From Reyranella sp. (GTDB taxonomy: Bacteria > Pseudomonadota > Alphaproteobacteria > Reyranellales > Reyranellaceae), in NCBI RefSeq assembly GCF_004296935.1, contig NZ_SCVH01000126.1, positions 1-39,770 of the forward strand: DNA of 39,770 nt, given 5' to 3'. A program made the position numbers and the translations under genes. A model generated the notes under the pieces. That model was not told the origin of the DNA and made no database searches. It saw only the letters and a program-made list of their open reading frames with translations. Positions 31,460 to 39,211 of the stretch are shown here, one piece after another. The stretch's first letter is position 1, and every line of letters begins with the position of its first letter.

Positions 31460-32370
31460 GCCTGGTTGAGGTGGATCAGCGCGCGGCGGATCTCGCGCGT
31501 GCGCGTGAACAGCTCGAACAGCTTGTCGCCCTCGCCCCAGCGGATGGCGCGCTGCAGGTAGAAGAGGTCCTCCTGGAAGCGCTGGAGGACTTCGAGCACG
31601 GCCTCGCGATTGTTCATGAACACGTCGCGCCACATCGTCGGGTCGGAAGCGGCGATGCGCGTGAAGTCGCGGAAGCCGCCGGCGGCGAAACGCAACACCT
31701 CGCTGTTGAGATGGCCGGCCAGATCGTCGGCGGTGCCGACGATGGTGTAGGCGATGAGATGCGGCAGGTGCGACGTGATGGCGAGGATGCGGTCGTGATC
31801 GGCGGGGTCGATCTTTTCAACCAGGCTGCCCAGCGCCTTCCAGAACGCCTCGAGCCTGGCCACGGCCTGGGCATCGCTGCCGGGCAGCGGCGTCAGGATG
31901 GTCCAGCGGCCTTCGAACAAATCCAGCAAGGCGGCTTCGGGGCCGGAATTCTCGGTGCCGGCCACCGGATGGGCCGGCACGAAATGCACGCCCTCGGGAA
32001 TGTGCGGCGCCATGTCGGCGATCACGGTCTGCTTCACCGAGCCGACATCGGACACGATGCAGCCCGGCTTGAGCGACGAGGCGATCGCCTGGGTGGCGGG
32101 GCCGCAGGCGCCCACCGGCGTGCAGACGATCACCAGGTCGGCATCCTTCACCGCCGCCGCGAGGTCGGTGCCGCAATGGTCGGCGAGCTTCAGCCTGTTG
32201 GCCAGCGCCGCCGTCTCGGCGCTGCGCGTTGCCGCCACGATCGATCTGGCGAGCCCGCGCTTGCGCGCCTCCAGGGCGATCGAGCCACCGATCAGGCCGA
32301 TGCCGATCAGCGCGATCTTGTCGAACATCGGCTTGGCGGTCGGGGACTTGGCAGGAGCGGGTCCGGTCAT
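31456..32370 (-). CDS. tyrA: Prephenate/arogenate dehydrogenase
   Basis: This is a 304-residue NAD(P)-dependent dehydrogenase of the TyrA family that makes 4-hydroxyphenylpyruvate or tyrosine. The Rossmann motif GIGLIGGSIA lies at 23-32. The catalytic/substrate region is VPAHPVAGTENSG (H134), followed by the helical domain with ITSHLPHLIAY. No chorismate mutase domain is fused to it; that is carried by the gene at 33495-34346. The ATG (32370) overlaps the hisC stop as ATGA, and its stop overlaps the ChaC-like start, so the whole run is tightly coupled. Confidence 0.93.
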   Translation of the reverse strand: MTGPAPAKSPTAKPMFDKIALIGIGLIGGSIALEARKRGLARSIVAATRSAETAALANRLKLADHCGTDLAAAVKDADLVIVCTPVGACGPATQAIASSLKPGCIVSDVGSVKQTVIADMAPHIPEGVHFVPAHPVAGTENSGPEAALLDLFEGRWTILTPLPGSDAQAVARLEAFWKALGSLVEKIDPADHDRILAITSHLPHLIAYTIVGTADDLAGHLNSEVLRFAAGGFRDFTRIAASDPTMWRDVFMNNREAVLEVLQRFQEDLFYLQRAIRWGEGDKLFELFTRTREIRRALIHLNQA

Positions 32371-33455
32371 TTGGCGGCCACGAACCTGGCGAGCGATTCG
32401 CGCACCGCCTTCACCTCGGTCTCGGTGCCGATGGTGATGCGCAGATGCTCGGGCAGGCCATAGCCCGCGATCATGCGCGGGATCAGGCCGTCGTTCATCA
32501 TCCAGGCGTTGGCGGCGGCCGCGCGCTCCTTCGAGCCGAAGCCCACGGTGAGGAAGTTGCCGACGCTGGGCAACGGCGCCAGGCCAAGCTTGGCGAGTTC
32601 GGCGCTGAGCCAGGGCAGCCAGATGTCGTTGTTGGTGCGGCTGGCGTCGGTGTGGGCGATGTCCTGCATCGCGGCGATCCCGGCGATCTGCGCCGGCAGG
32701 TTGACGTTGAACGGCTGGCGCAGCCGGCTCATCACGTCGACGATGCCGGCCGGGCCATACATCCAGCCCAGCCGGAGGCCGCCCAGCCCGTAGATCTTGG
32801 AGAAGGTCCGGGTCATCACGACATTCTCGGCCTGGTCGACCAGCTCGACGCCCGATTCATAGTCGTTGCGGCTCACGTATTCGGCATAGGCCGCGTCGAT
32901 CACCAGCAGGACGTTCTTCGGCAGGCCGGCGTGCAGCCGGCGGACGTCGTCCTTGGTGACGTAGCTGCCGGTCGGATTGTTGGGATTGGCGAGGCACACG
33001 ACCCTGGTCTTGTTCGTGACCTTGGACAGCAGCGCGTCGACGTCGGCGCGGTAATCCTTTTCCGGCGCCGCCACCGGCGTGGCGCCGACGCCGAGCGCAT
33101 TGATCGGATACATCAGGAAGCCGAACTGGCTGTAGAGCAATTCGTCGCCCGGCCCGCAGTAGGCGCGGATCAGGAGGTTGAGCAGTTCGTCGGAGCCGGC
33201 GCCGCAGACGATGCGCGCCGGATCGAGGCCGTAGTGGCGGCCGATCGCGCTGCGCAGCTTCTCGGCATTGCCGTCGGGGTAGCGGTGCAGCTCGGCTGCC
33301 GCCTTGGCGTAGGCCGCCATCGCCTTGGGGCTCGGCCCCAGCGCGCCCTCGTTGGACGAGAGCTTGGCGATGGTCTCCTTGCCCTCGACCGAGTCCTTGC
33401 CCGGCACATAGGGCGCGATCTTCATGATGCCTGGACGCGGGGTGAGCGCGGTCAT
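32367..33455 (-). CDS. hisC: Histidinol-phosphate aminotransferase (HisC)
   Basis: This is a 362-residue class I/II aminotransferase of the HisC type. It has LSSNEGALGPSPKAMAAY near the N-terminus, LANPNNPTGSYV (substrate and PLP contacts), DAAYAEY, and the PLP lysine in TRTFSKIYGLGGLRLGW (K220). Many HisC proteins also act on phenylpyruvate or 4-hydroxyphenylpyruvate, and the operon with TyrA and chorismate mutase is consistent with a double role in histidine and aromatic amino-acid synthesis. The start at 33455 lies 39 bases behind the chorismate mutase gene. Confidence 0.93.
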   Translation of the reverse strand: MTALTPRPGIMKIAPYVPGKDSVEGKETIAKLSSNEGALGPSPKAMAAYAKAAAELHRYPDGNAEKLRSAIGRHYGLDPARIVCGAGSDELLNLLIRAYCGPGDELLYSQFGFLMYPINALGVGATPVAAPEKDYRADVDALLSKVTNKTRVVCLANPNNPTGSYVTKDDVRRLHAGLPKNVLLVIDAAYAEYVSRNDYESGVELVDQAENVVMTRTFSKIYGLGGLRLGWMYGPAGIVDVMSRLRQPFNVNLPAQIAGIAAMQDIAHTDASRTNNDIWLPWLSAELAKLGLAPLPSVGNFLTVGFGSKERAAAANAWMMNDGLIPRMIAGYGLPEHLRITIGTETEVKAVRESLARFVAAK

Positions 33456-33494
33456 GGCAGTCTCCCGTAACGAGTGATCAGGGCCGCATGCCCC

Positions 33495-34346
33495 TTAGAG
33501 CCGAAGGTCGGATGGAACGGCATAGGCGCCGATCGCGGCGACACGACCGCTCTTCAAACCCAAGGCCGCTCCGAGCTCGCGCAGTCGCGGGTCGCCATCG
33601 ACGATCACGCCCGGCAGTTCGATGAGATAGTGATGCACGCCGTCGACAACCTGGTCCAGCACCGATGTGAAGGTCGGCAACCCGACCTTGGCGAGGCCGC
33701 CGGCGATGCGGTCGCGGCTGAGGCCGGCCGGCGTTTCCAGGGCGATGAGGGCGCGGTCGTCGCCGCTTTCCTCGGGCTCCATGCGGGCGAGAACCAGGGC
33801 CGAGATGCCGCGGGCCCGGGCGTTGGGCATGGCGAGGAAGGGCAGGCGGGCCACGATGTTGGGCAGGGTCGCATCGCCGCCGGCGAGCAGCGGCCACCAC
33901 GGGGCGACATCGGATTCGATCGGCGCCGGCACGATGCCAAGCGTCGTCGGGCCGCCGCGGACCGCCGCCAGCACCTGGGCCGGCGTGTCGTGGGCGACGA
34001 AGGGGATCTGGCAGCCGAAATGATCGCGCGCGAGGTCCCAGTAGCCGGGCTGCTCGGCCGGCCGGCAGATGGCGATCTTCAGTCCCGGCGTCTGCATCAG
34101 GGTGAGCGCGCACATCATCTCGCGCCACATGCGGAAGACGGCGGTTACCGGAAAGGGGCCTTTGTGGGCGGCCAGCCGATGGCGCATGACTTGGGCTTCG
34201 CGGCCCGGGCGCAGCGCCAGCCCGCCGGCCGGTTTTACGGTCGCGATTCGTCCGACCACGTCGGCGCGCCGGCCGATCAGGCCGTGCAGTTCGCCGTCGA
34301 TGGCATCGATTTCTTGCCGCAGGCTGTTGAGACTGGGTGCGTTCAT
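33495..34346 (-). CDS. Chorismate mutase (AroQ) fused to a divergent prephenate-dehydratase/ACT-like region
   Basis: This is a 283-residue protein. The N-terminus (about 4-90) is an AroQ-type chorismate mutase: LNSLRQEIDAIDGELHGLIGRR and the helix TAVFRMWREMMCALTLMQ. The rest resembles a prephenate dehydratase plus ACT module (TTLGIVPAPIESDVAPWW and ALIALETPAGL), but the conserved TRF catalytic motif of PheA is not recognisable (ISALVLAR stands near that place). The ACT-domain ESRP segment is likewise not found. It may be a mutase with a regulatory remnant rather than a dehydratase. It is divergent from metX and first in the operon with hisC and tyrA. The ATG at 34346 is chosen because the mutase helix begins within a few residues. 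Confidence 0.78.
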   Translation of the reverse strand: MNAPSLNSLRQEIDAIDGELHGLIGRRADVVGRIATVKPAGGLALRPGREAQVMRHRLAAHKGPFPVTAVFRMWREMMCALTLMQTPGLKIAICRPAEQPGYWDLARDHFGCQIPFVAHDTPAQVLAAVRGGPTTLGIVPAPIESDVAPWWPLLAGGDATLPNIVARLPFLAMPNARARGISALVLARMEPEESGDDRALIALETPAGLSRDRIAGGLAKVGLPTFTSVLDQVVDGVHHYLIELPGVIVDGDPRLRELGAALGLKSGRVAAIGAYAVPSDLRL

Positions 34347-34458
34347 TAGACCGGTAATTCCTGTGCGCAGCGGCGATACTACGTTGAGCCACATCGCGTA
34401 AAGCCAAACAAGCCTCAAGGCACTTGCACCTGCGCGGCGAGGTTCGTATAGAAGTCAT

Positions 34459-34516
34459 CCGTGGAATTTGAGCCGACCGGCTTGCGGCCACGTTAATCCC
34501 CGCTAAAAGGTCGGAG
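34459..34516 (+). promoter_or_regulatory. SAM-II riboswitch upstream of metX
   Basis: Stem P1 is CGTGG (34460-34464) / CCACG (34488-34492). Its loop begins ATTTGAGCC, and CCGACC (34473-34478) pairs perfectly with GGTCGG (34509-34514) to form the H-type pseudoknot. GCTAAAAGG (34502-34510) is the conserved 3' element of the SAM-II class. This class senses S-adenosylmethionine in alphaproteobacteria. It precedes an intrinsic terminator, then metX. Confidence 0.88.
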
Positions 34517-34522
34517 TGCTTG

Positions 34523-34558
34523 AAAAAAGCCCCCGCCCTTCCGGTCGGGGGCTTTTTT
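34523..34558 (+). terminator. Intrinsic terminator between riboswitch and metX (attenuator)
   Basis: A 13-bp stem, AAAAAAGCCCCCG (34523-34535) with CGGGGGCTTTTTT (34546-34558), has a 10-base loop and a U-run. It begins 7 bases after the riboswitch pseudoknot and ends 15 bases before the metX start. SAM binding could favour it and stop transcription before metX. Confidence 0.88.
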
Positions 34559-34572
34559 CGTTGGAGAGGACG

Positions 34573-35742
34573 TTGCTCCAGGACCTGACCGACGCCGAGC
34601 GCATGGCGCTCGCCCAATGCCGCTACGCGGTCCTGGGTGACGGGCGGCCGTTGCGTCTCGATTGCGGCGTCGATCTCGGACCCTATCGGGTGGCCTATCA
34701 GACCTACGGCACGCTGAACGCCGACAAGACCAATGCGATCCTGATCTGCCACCCGCTCTCCTGCGACCAGTTCGTCGCCGAGCGGCATCCGGTGACGGGC
34801 AAGGAAGGCTGGTGGGAAAGCCTGGTCGGGCCGGGCAAGGTCCTGGATCCGGCGCGGTACTTCATTATTTGCGTCAATGTGCTGGGCCACTGCATGGGCT
34901 CGACCGGCCCGCTGGCGCGCGAGGCTGCGACCGGCCAGCCTTGGAACCTGCGTTTCCCGGTGGTCACCATCGGCGACATGGTGCGCGCCCAGGCGGCGCT
35001 GCTCGATCATCTCGGCATCCCCGACCTGTTCTGCGTCATCGGCGGGTCGATGGGCGGGATGCAGGTGCTGGAATGGGCGGCGACCTATCCCAAGCGTGTC
35101 TTCTCGGCCGTGCCGATCGCCTGTGCGGCGCACCACTCGGCCCAGAACATCGCGTTCCACGAGGTCGGCCGCCAGGCGATCATGGCCGATCCCGAATGGA
35201 AGGGCGGCGACTACCGCCTGCACCAGACGGTGCCGGCACGCGGTCTCGCGGTCGCGCGCATGACCGCCCACATCACCTATCTGTCGGAGCAGGCGCTGCA
35301 GCGGAAGTTCGGCCGCGCCCTGCAGGACCGCAATGCGCTCGGCTTCGGCTTCGATGCCGACTTCCAGGTCGAGAGCTACCTGCGCCATCAGGGCTCGACC
35401 TTCGTCGATCGCTTCGACGCCAACAGCTATCTCTACATCACGCGGGCAATGGATTATTTCGACCTTGCCGGGGCGCATGGCGGGGTGCTGGCAAATGCCT
35501 TCCGCGGCTCGCCGACGCGCTTCTGCCTGATGTCCTTCACCAGCGACTGGCTGTTCCCGACCCACGAGAGTCGCGAGATCGTCCATGCGCTGAATGCGGC
35601 GGCAGCCAACGTGTCGTTCGTCGAGGTCGCGAGCGACAAGGGCCACGACGCCTTCCTGCTCGACGAACCGGAGATGTTCCGTACGCTCAGCGGCTTCCTC
35701 AAGGGTGCGGCCGCCGTGCGTGGCCTCAAGGAGACGACATGA
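34573..35742 (+). CDS. metX: Homoserine O-acetyltransferase (MetX)
   Basis: This is a 389-residue alpha/beta-hydrolase-fold acyltransferase that acylates homoserine in methionine synthesis. The nucleophile elbow is [12 protein letters not shown] (S159), the acid is in TSDWLFPT (D325) and the His is in KGHDAFLL (H358). [11 protein letters not shown] and [10 protein letters not shown] are family hallmarks. The start is TTG at 34573, preceded by GGAGAGG. A GTG at 34516 would read through the terminator stem and is rejected; ATG 34603 would lose ten residues. It is controlled by the SAM-II riboswitch and terminator just upstream. metW follows 13 bases later. Confidence 0.95.
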   Translation: MLQDLTDAERMALAQCRYAVLGDGRPLRLDCGVDLGPYRVAYQTYGTLNADKTNAILICHPLSCDQFVAERHPVTGKEGWWESLVGPGKVLDPARYFIICVNVLGHCMGSTGPLAREAATGQPWNLRFPVVTIGDMVRAQAALLDHLGIPDLFCVIGGSMGGMQVLEWAATYPKRVFSAVPIACAAHHSAQNIAFHEVGRQAIMADPEWKGGDYRLHQTVPARGLAVARMTAHITYLSEQALQRKFGRALQDRNALGFGFDADFQVESYLRHQGSTFVDRFDANSYLYITRAMDYFDLAGAHGGVLANAFRGSPTRFCLMSFTSDWLFPTHESREIVHALNAAAANVSFVEVASDKGHDAFLLDEPEMFRTLSGFLKGAAAVRGLKETT

Positions 35743-35755
35743 GAGGGGACGTGTC

Positions 35756-36358
35756 GTGAAGTCCATTCGTGTCGATCTCCAGCTCATCGCCGACATGGTG
35801 GCGCCCGACACCCGCGCGCTCGACATCGGCTGCGGCGACGGCGCGCTGCTGGCCTACCTGACGAACTTCAAGCGTGTCGATGCGCGCGGCATGGAACTCA
35901 GCCAGGCCGGCGTGAACGCCTGCGTGGCCAACGGCCTGTCGGTGATCCAGGGCGATGCCGATGCCGATCTGAGGGCCTATCCCGACGATGCCTTCGACTA
36001 TGTGATCCTCGGCCAGACACTGCAGGCCACACGCGAGCCACGCGAGGTGCTGCGCCAGATGCTGCGGGTCGGCAAGCGGGCGATCGTGTCGTTTCCCAAC
36101 TTCGCGCACTGGCAGGTGCGCCTGCGGATGGTGTTCGGTGGCCGCATGCCGCAAACCACGTCGTTGCCCTACAAGTGGTACGACACGCCCAACATCCATC
36201 TCTGCAGCATCGACGACTTCCGCGCGCTCTGCCACGACATGGGCGTACGCATCGAGCGCGCCATCGTGCTCAACAGCAAGAGCCGGCCGATCCACATGCC
36301 GCCGCTGCTCGCCAATCTGTTCGGCGAGCAGGCGGTGTTCATGCTGCGACGGGATTGA
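35756..36358 (+). CDS. metW: Methionine biosynthesis protein MetW
   Basis: This is a 200-residue class I SAM-methyltransferase-fold protein found next to metX and thought to support it. Motif I is ALDIGCGDGALLAYL (about residues 22-36), followed by GMELSQAGVNACV and the family-typical IQGDADADL. The C-terminal part includes SFPNFAHWQVRLRM and LPYKWYDTPNIHLC, which are diagnostic of MetW. The start is GTG at 35756. It shares the riboswitch-controlled transcript with metX. A palindromic repeat follows within 4 bases of the stop. Confidence 0.95.
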   Translation: MKSIRVDLQLIADMVAPDTRALDIGCGDGALLAYLTNFKRVDARGMELSQAGVNACVANGLSVIQGDADADLRAYPDDAFDYVILGQTLQATREPREVLRQMLRVGKRAIVSFPNFAHWQVRLRMVFGGRMPQTTSLPYKWYDTPNIHLCSIDDFRALCHDMGVRIERAIVLNSKSRPIHMPPLLANLFGEQAVFMLRRD

Positions 36359-36361
36359 TGA

Positions 36362-36473
36362 CCCCCTCCGCCCCGTAAGACGGGGCACCTCCCCCGCAGA
36401 CGGGGGAGGAGAATGACCTCTCCTACTCCTCCCCCGTAATCGGGGGAGGTGCCCCCGCAGGGGGCGGAGGGGG
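36362..36473. repeat. Nested palindromic intergenic repeat (copy 3), read into by GNAT gene
   Basis: A perfect 13-bp outer repeat, CCCCCTCCGCCCC (36362-36374) / GGGGCGGAGGGGG (36461-36473), encloses an 11-bp repeat CACCTCCCCCG (36386-36396) / CGGGGGAGGTG (36441-36451) and a central hairpin region. The architecture and core words match copies 1 and 2. The convergent GNAT frame ends inside it at 36423. Confidence 0.87.
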
Positions 36474-36902
36474 CCTTTCATAGTGGCCCTCGATCTCGTC
36501 TTCGCTGAGCTTCACGAAGCCGTGGCGCAGGTAGAAGCGGTCGGCCTTGCTGCCGGTCAGCACGTCGAGCCGCACCGGCAGGCCCGCCGCGTCGGCCTCG
36601 GCCAGCAGCACCTTGAGGATGATCGTTCCGAGGCCGCTATTGTGATGGCGGCGGTGGAGATAGAACGAATCGAGCTTGATCGCGTCGGCGCCCTTGCGGA
36701 AGGCGACGCAGCCCCCGAGCTCGCCCTCGATCATGATCGCGCGCATGCCCGGCTCGGCGAAATGCTCGCGGAAAATGCGGCGCGCGCGCGAGGGCTTGTA
36801 GCGGAACACGCGCTCCAGATGTTCGCGCATCACGTCGATGCGGATCGCCAGCAACGGCTCGAAGTCATCCTCCGTCGCATCGCGAAAGCGCCACTCGATC
36901 AC
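36423..36902 (-). CDS. GNAT-family N-acetyltransferase; C-terminus encoded by the palindromic repeat
   Basis: This is a 159-residue GNAT-fold acetyltransferase. The acetyl-CoA-binding motif A is present as IKLDSFYLHRRHHNSGLGTIILKVLLAEA, and the C-terminal strand and helix as LDVLTGSKADRFYLRHGFVKL. The last 17 or so residues (RPPPPPAGAPPPITGEE) are encoded by the palindromic repeat at 36362-36473, so the protein ended or continued differently before that insertion. The start is GTG at 36902, four bases from the YbaK-like stop; no better start is seen. The substrate is unknown. Confidence 0.82.
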   Translation of the reverse strand: MIEWRFRDATEDDFEPLLAIRIDVMREHLERVFRYKPSRARRIFREHFAEPGMRAIMIEGELGGCVAFRKGADAIKLDSFYLHRRHHNSGLGTIILKVLLAEADAAGLPVRLDVLTGSKADRFYLRHGFVKLSEDEIEGHYERPPPPPAGAPPPITGEE

Positions 36903-36906
36903 GATG

Positions 36907-37395
36907 TCAGGCCTTGGCGGCGATCTTCGCCACGCGCGGCCGGGCGACGGCGATCCAGTCCTGGGTGTCGAGCTCCATCGAGCGATCGAGCCGGCCGGCG
37001 TTGAAGAACAGCGTCTCGTTCGCCAGCAGGTCCTCGTCGACCACGATGGCAAGGTCGGGGTTGAACGCAAAGGGCGGCACCGATCCCATCACGCAGCCGG
37101 TCAGTTCCTGCGCCGTCTCCGGCGAGGCGAAACCGCACTTGCGGGCCTCGAACAGCGAGGCGACCGCTGCGAAGTCGAGCTTGCGGCTGCCCGGCAGGAT
37201 CGCCAGCACGTGACGCCGGCCGCCGCCACCGCCGCGCACGTCCAGCACCATGGCCTTGGCCGCCTGGTCGGGCCGGTTGCCGCGAATGACGCTGATCGCT
37301 TCTGACTTGCCTTCGGCCTCGTGCTCGATGACGCGGAACTTCGCCTTGGCCTCGCTCAGCAGCGCCACGAGCCGGTCGAAAACATCAGACGCCAC
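36907..37395 (-). CDS. YbaK/prolyl-tRNA deacylase-like protein
   Basis: This is a 162-residue YbaK/EbsC-fold protein. GKSEAISVIRGN and GSVPPFAF match the aminoacyl-tRNA binding pocket of trans-editing factors such as YbaK and ProXp, which hydrolyse mischarged tRNA (for example Cys- or Ala-tRNA-Pro). The start is GTG at 37395, overlapping the oxidoreductase stop (37385) by 11 bases. The frame continues upstream to 37464 without a ribosome site. It is coupled in the same - strand group as the GNAT gene. Confidence 0.85.
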   Translation of the reverse strand: MASDVFDRLVALLSEAKAKFRVIEHEAEGKSEAISVIRGNRPDQAAKAMVLDVRGGGGGRRHVLAILPGSRKLDFAAVASLFEARKCGFASPETAQELTGCVMGSVPPFAFNPDLAIVVDEDLLANETLFFNAGRLDRSMELDTQDWIAVARPRVAKIAAKA

Positions 37396-38332
37396 GGATG
37401 ACCTTCTCCGACAGGATCTCCAGCGCCTCGTCGAGGCTCGGCACCTGGCCGTCGGCCGGCGCAATATGGGCGTCGACTGTGCGGCGGTGGCTGCGCTCGA
37501 TCGCCTCGGTCATTAGCGGATCGACGCCGGTCTCGCGCAGGGTCTGCGCCACCAGCCCCATCTCTTCCCAGCGGCGATGGGCATGCACGACATGCGTCCG
37601 CACCAGCATGGTGATGAAGCCGCGCAAGGTCTGGGCGTCGGCGTCGCCCAGGCAGCCCAGCACCTCTTCGAGGATGCCCTGGCGCTTGGCCGTCACCAGT
37701 GCCTCGACACCCAGCGCCTCGATGCCTTTGACCAGGGTGCTGCGCAGCATCTTCACCGACGAGGCGCTGCCGGGCTTCGGCCCCAGCAGCGTGGCGACGA
37801 ACCCGTTGGCGTTCATCCACGCCACCATCTCTGCCGCGTCTTCGCCCGCCACCAGCATCGGCGCCTTGATGCCCTGGCTGAAGAAGCCGCCCATGACGGC
37901 GATATCGATGTAGCGGCCGGCGCCTTTCTCGATCTCGGCGCGATCTTCGTCCGACATCTTGCCGGTGATGGTGCAGAGGTCGAGGTAATGCGCGCCCTTC
38001 TTCAGGAGCGGCGCGGCCGCTGCGGCGGCATCGTGGGCGAACTCGCCCTGGACGGCACAGATCACCAGGTCGGCTTCGCGCAGTGCCTCGGCGTAGTGGC
38101 CCTCGATCGCGACATCGAGCCCGCGCGCGGTCTTGCCCAACGCCGTCCCGCGCGCATCCTTGTCGAGGGCAGTGTCGATGGCGATCACGCGGCGTGGTGC
38201 GTTGTCGCCGGGCTTCGGCCCACTTCCATCGTGTGACCCGCGCCAACCGCCTTCGATACAGAGGCCGCGGGCGATGGCCGAGCCCGCTTCGCCAAAACCA
38301 AGCAGCGCGATGACGCGCGGAGAAAAGGACAT
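37385..38332 (-). CDS. NAD(P)-dependent oxidoreductase (6-phosphogluconate dehydrogenase-like, DUF1932)
   Basis: This is a 315-residue beta-hydroxyacid dehydrogenase-like enzyme. The nucleotide motif LLGFGEAGSAIARGL lies at residues 10-24. The central region, LCTITGKMSDEDRAEIEKG, and MGGFFSQGIKAPMLVAGE resemble the 6PGDH substrate-binding part. The C-terminus, SSVKMLRSTLVKGIEALG, fits the DUF1932 domain. The start ATG at 38332 is followed by SFSPRVIALLGFGEAG. Substrate and cofactor preference are not determined. It precedes YbaK on the - strand. Confidence 0.85.
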   Translation of the reverse strand: MSFSPRVIALLGFGEAGSAIARGLCIEGGWRGSHDGSGPKPGDNAPRRVIAIDTALDKDARGTALGKTARGLDVAIEGHYAEALREADLVICAVQGEFAHDAAAAAAPLLKKGAHYLDLCTITGKMSDEDRAEIEKGAGRYIDIAVMGGFFSQGIKAPMLVAGEDAAEMVAWMNANGFVATLLGPKPGSASSVKMLRSTLVKGIEALGVEALVTAKRQGILEEVLGCLGDADAQTLRGFITMLVRTHVVHAHRRWEEMGLVAQTLRETGVDPLMTEAIERSHRRTVDAHIAPADGQVPSLDEALEILSEKVIRGV

Positions 38333-38348
38333 GTCTTTGTTCCGGATG

Positions 38349-39125
38349 TCAGGAGGCGGGGGCTTCGCCATCCTTGGTGCTGCGCGCGGCGTGCCCATCG
38401 CGCGAACTGGCGATGCGCAGCTTCGGCCGCACGGCCGCGACCGCCTGGTTCTGCGCGCGCTCGGCGACCCCGGCATAGAGCTGCTTGCCCGACTCGATCA
38501 CGCTCACGCCGGCGAAGCGGCCGAGCCAGCGCTGGCCGAAGCGCTCCATGGCCGGCGCCATGCGTATGGCCAGCCGCGAGCGGGTCGGCGGCATGTAGAG
38601 GGCGCGCGTCTGGCGCAGCGGCGCGAACATGTTGGCGCGCATCAGCGCCGCGAGCTGGCCGGTGGAATAGGGGTGGCCATGATAGAACGGCGATCGTTCG
38701 ACCTGCGACCAGAAGCCGGCACGCGTCGGTGCCACCACGATCAGGCGGCCGCCGTCGGCCATTACCCGCCAGATCTCGCGCAGCATCGGACGCACCTGCT
38801 CGGTGCATTCGACGGCATGGACCAGCAGCACGCGATCGATCGAGCGGTCGGGGAGCGGCAGATCCACCTCGTCGACCAGGGTCGTGAGATTGCGGCCCTC
38901 GCGCGGCCAGCGTGTAACGCCTTGCTGGGCCGGCATGAAGGCGAGCGTGCGCTGGGCTTCCTCGACGAACGGCCGCAGGAACGGCGTGGCATAACCCAGG
39001 CCCAGAACGTTCTCGCCGCGCACGCTCGGCCACACTTCGCGCAGCCGTGCGCGCAGCAGCCGCGCCGTGGTCTGGCCCAGCGTGCTGCCGTAGAATTCCT
39101 CAAGGTCGAGGACGTCGCTCCACAT
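38349..39125 (-). CDS. Class I SAM-dependent methyltransferase
   Basis: This is a 258-residue methyltransferase-fold protein. Motif I is weak (NVLGLGYATPFLRPF), with VDEVDLPLPDRSIDRVLLVHAVECT carrying motifs II/III and MREIWRVMADGGRLIVVAP as the post-core strand. The C-terminus is Arg/Lys-rich. Its substrate is unknown. It lies divergent from gloB (start 39212), 86 bases apart, an arrangement I know from related genomes, where it may tie the two to small-molecule detoxification. Confidence 0.85.
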   Translation of the reverse strand: MWSDVLDLEEFYGSTLGQTTARLLRARLREVWPSVRGENVLGLGYATPFLRPFVEEAQRTLAFMPAQQGVTRWPREGRNLTTLVDEVDLPLPDRSIDRVLLVHAVECTEQVRPMLREIWRVMADGGRLIVVAPTRAGFWSQVERSPFYHGHPYSTGQLAALMRANMFAPLRQTRALYMPPTRSRLAIRMAPAMERFGQRWLGRFAGVSVIESGKQLYAGVAERAQNQAVAAVRPKLRIASSRDGHAARSTKDGEAPAS

Positions 39126-39211
39126 GCGGTAATCCTAGCAGAATTCGGACCGCGAGGGCCATTGGAGGGGACCATGGCCCGCGCAGGCCAGCTCTGCTAG
39201 CGTCGCGCATC

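Noticed and set aside
34523-34558. Terminator of an upstream gene
   Set aside because: The gene upstream is divergent. The terminator belongs to the metX leader as an attenuator.
34516-34572. GTG 34516 as the metX start
   Set aside because: It would translate through the riboswitch edge and terminator stem. TTG 34573 has a clear GGAGAGG ribosome site.
33478-35826. A 782-residue - strand frame across metX
   Set aside because: Antisense shadow of metX and metW. High GC gives long accidental frames; it crosses the riboswitch and has no family features.
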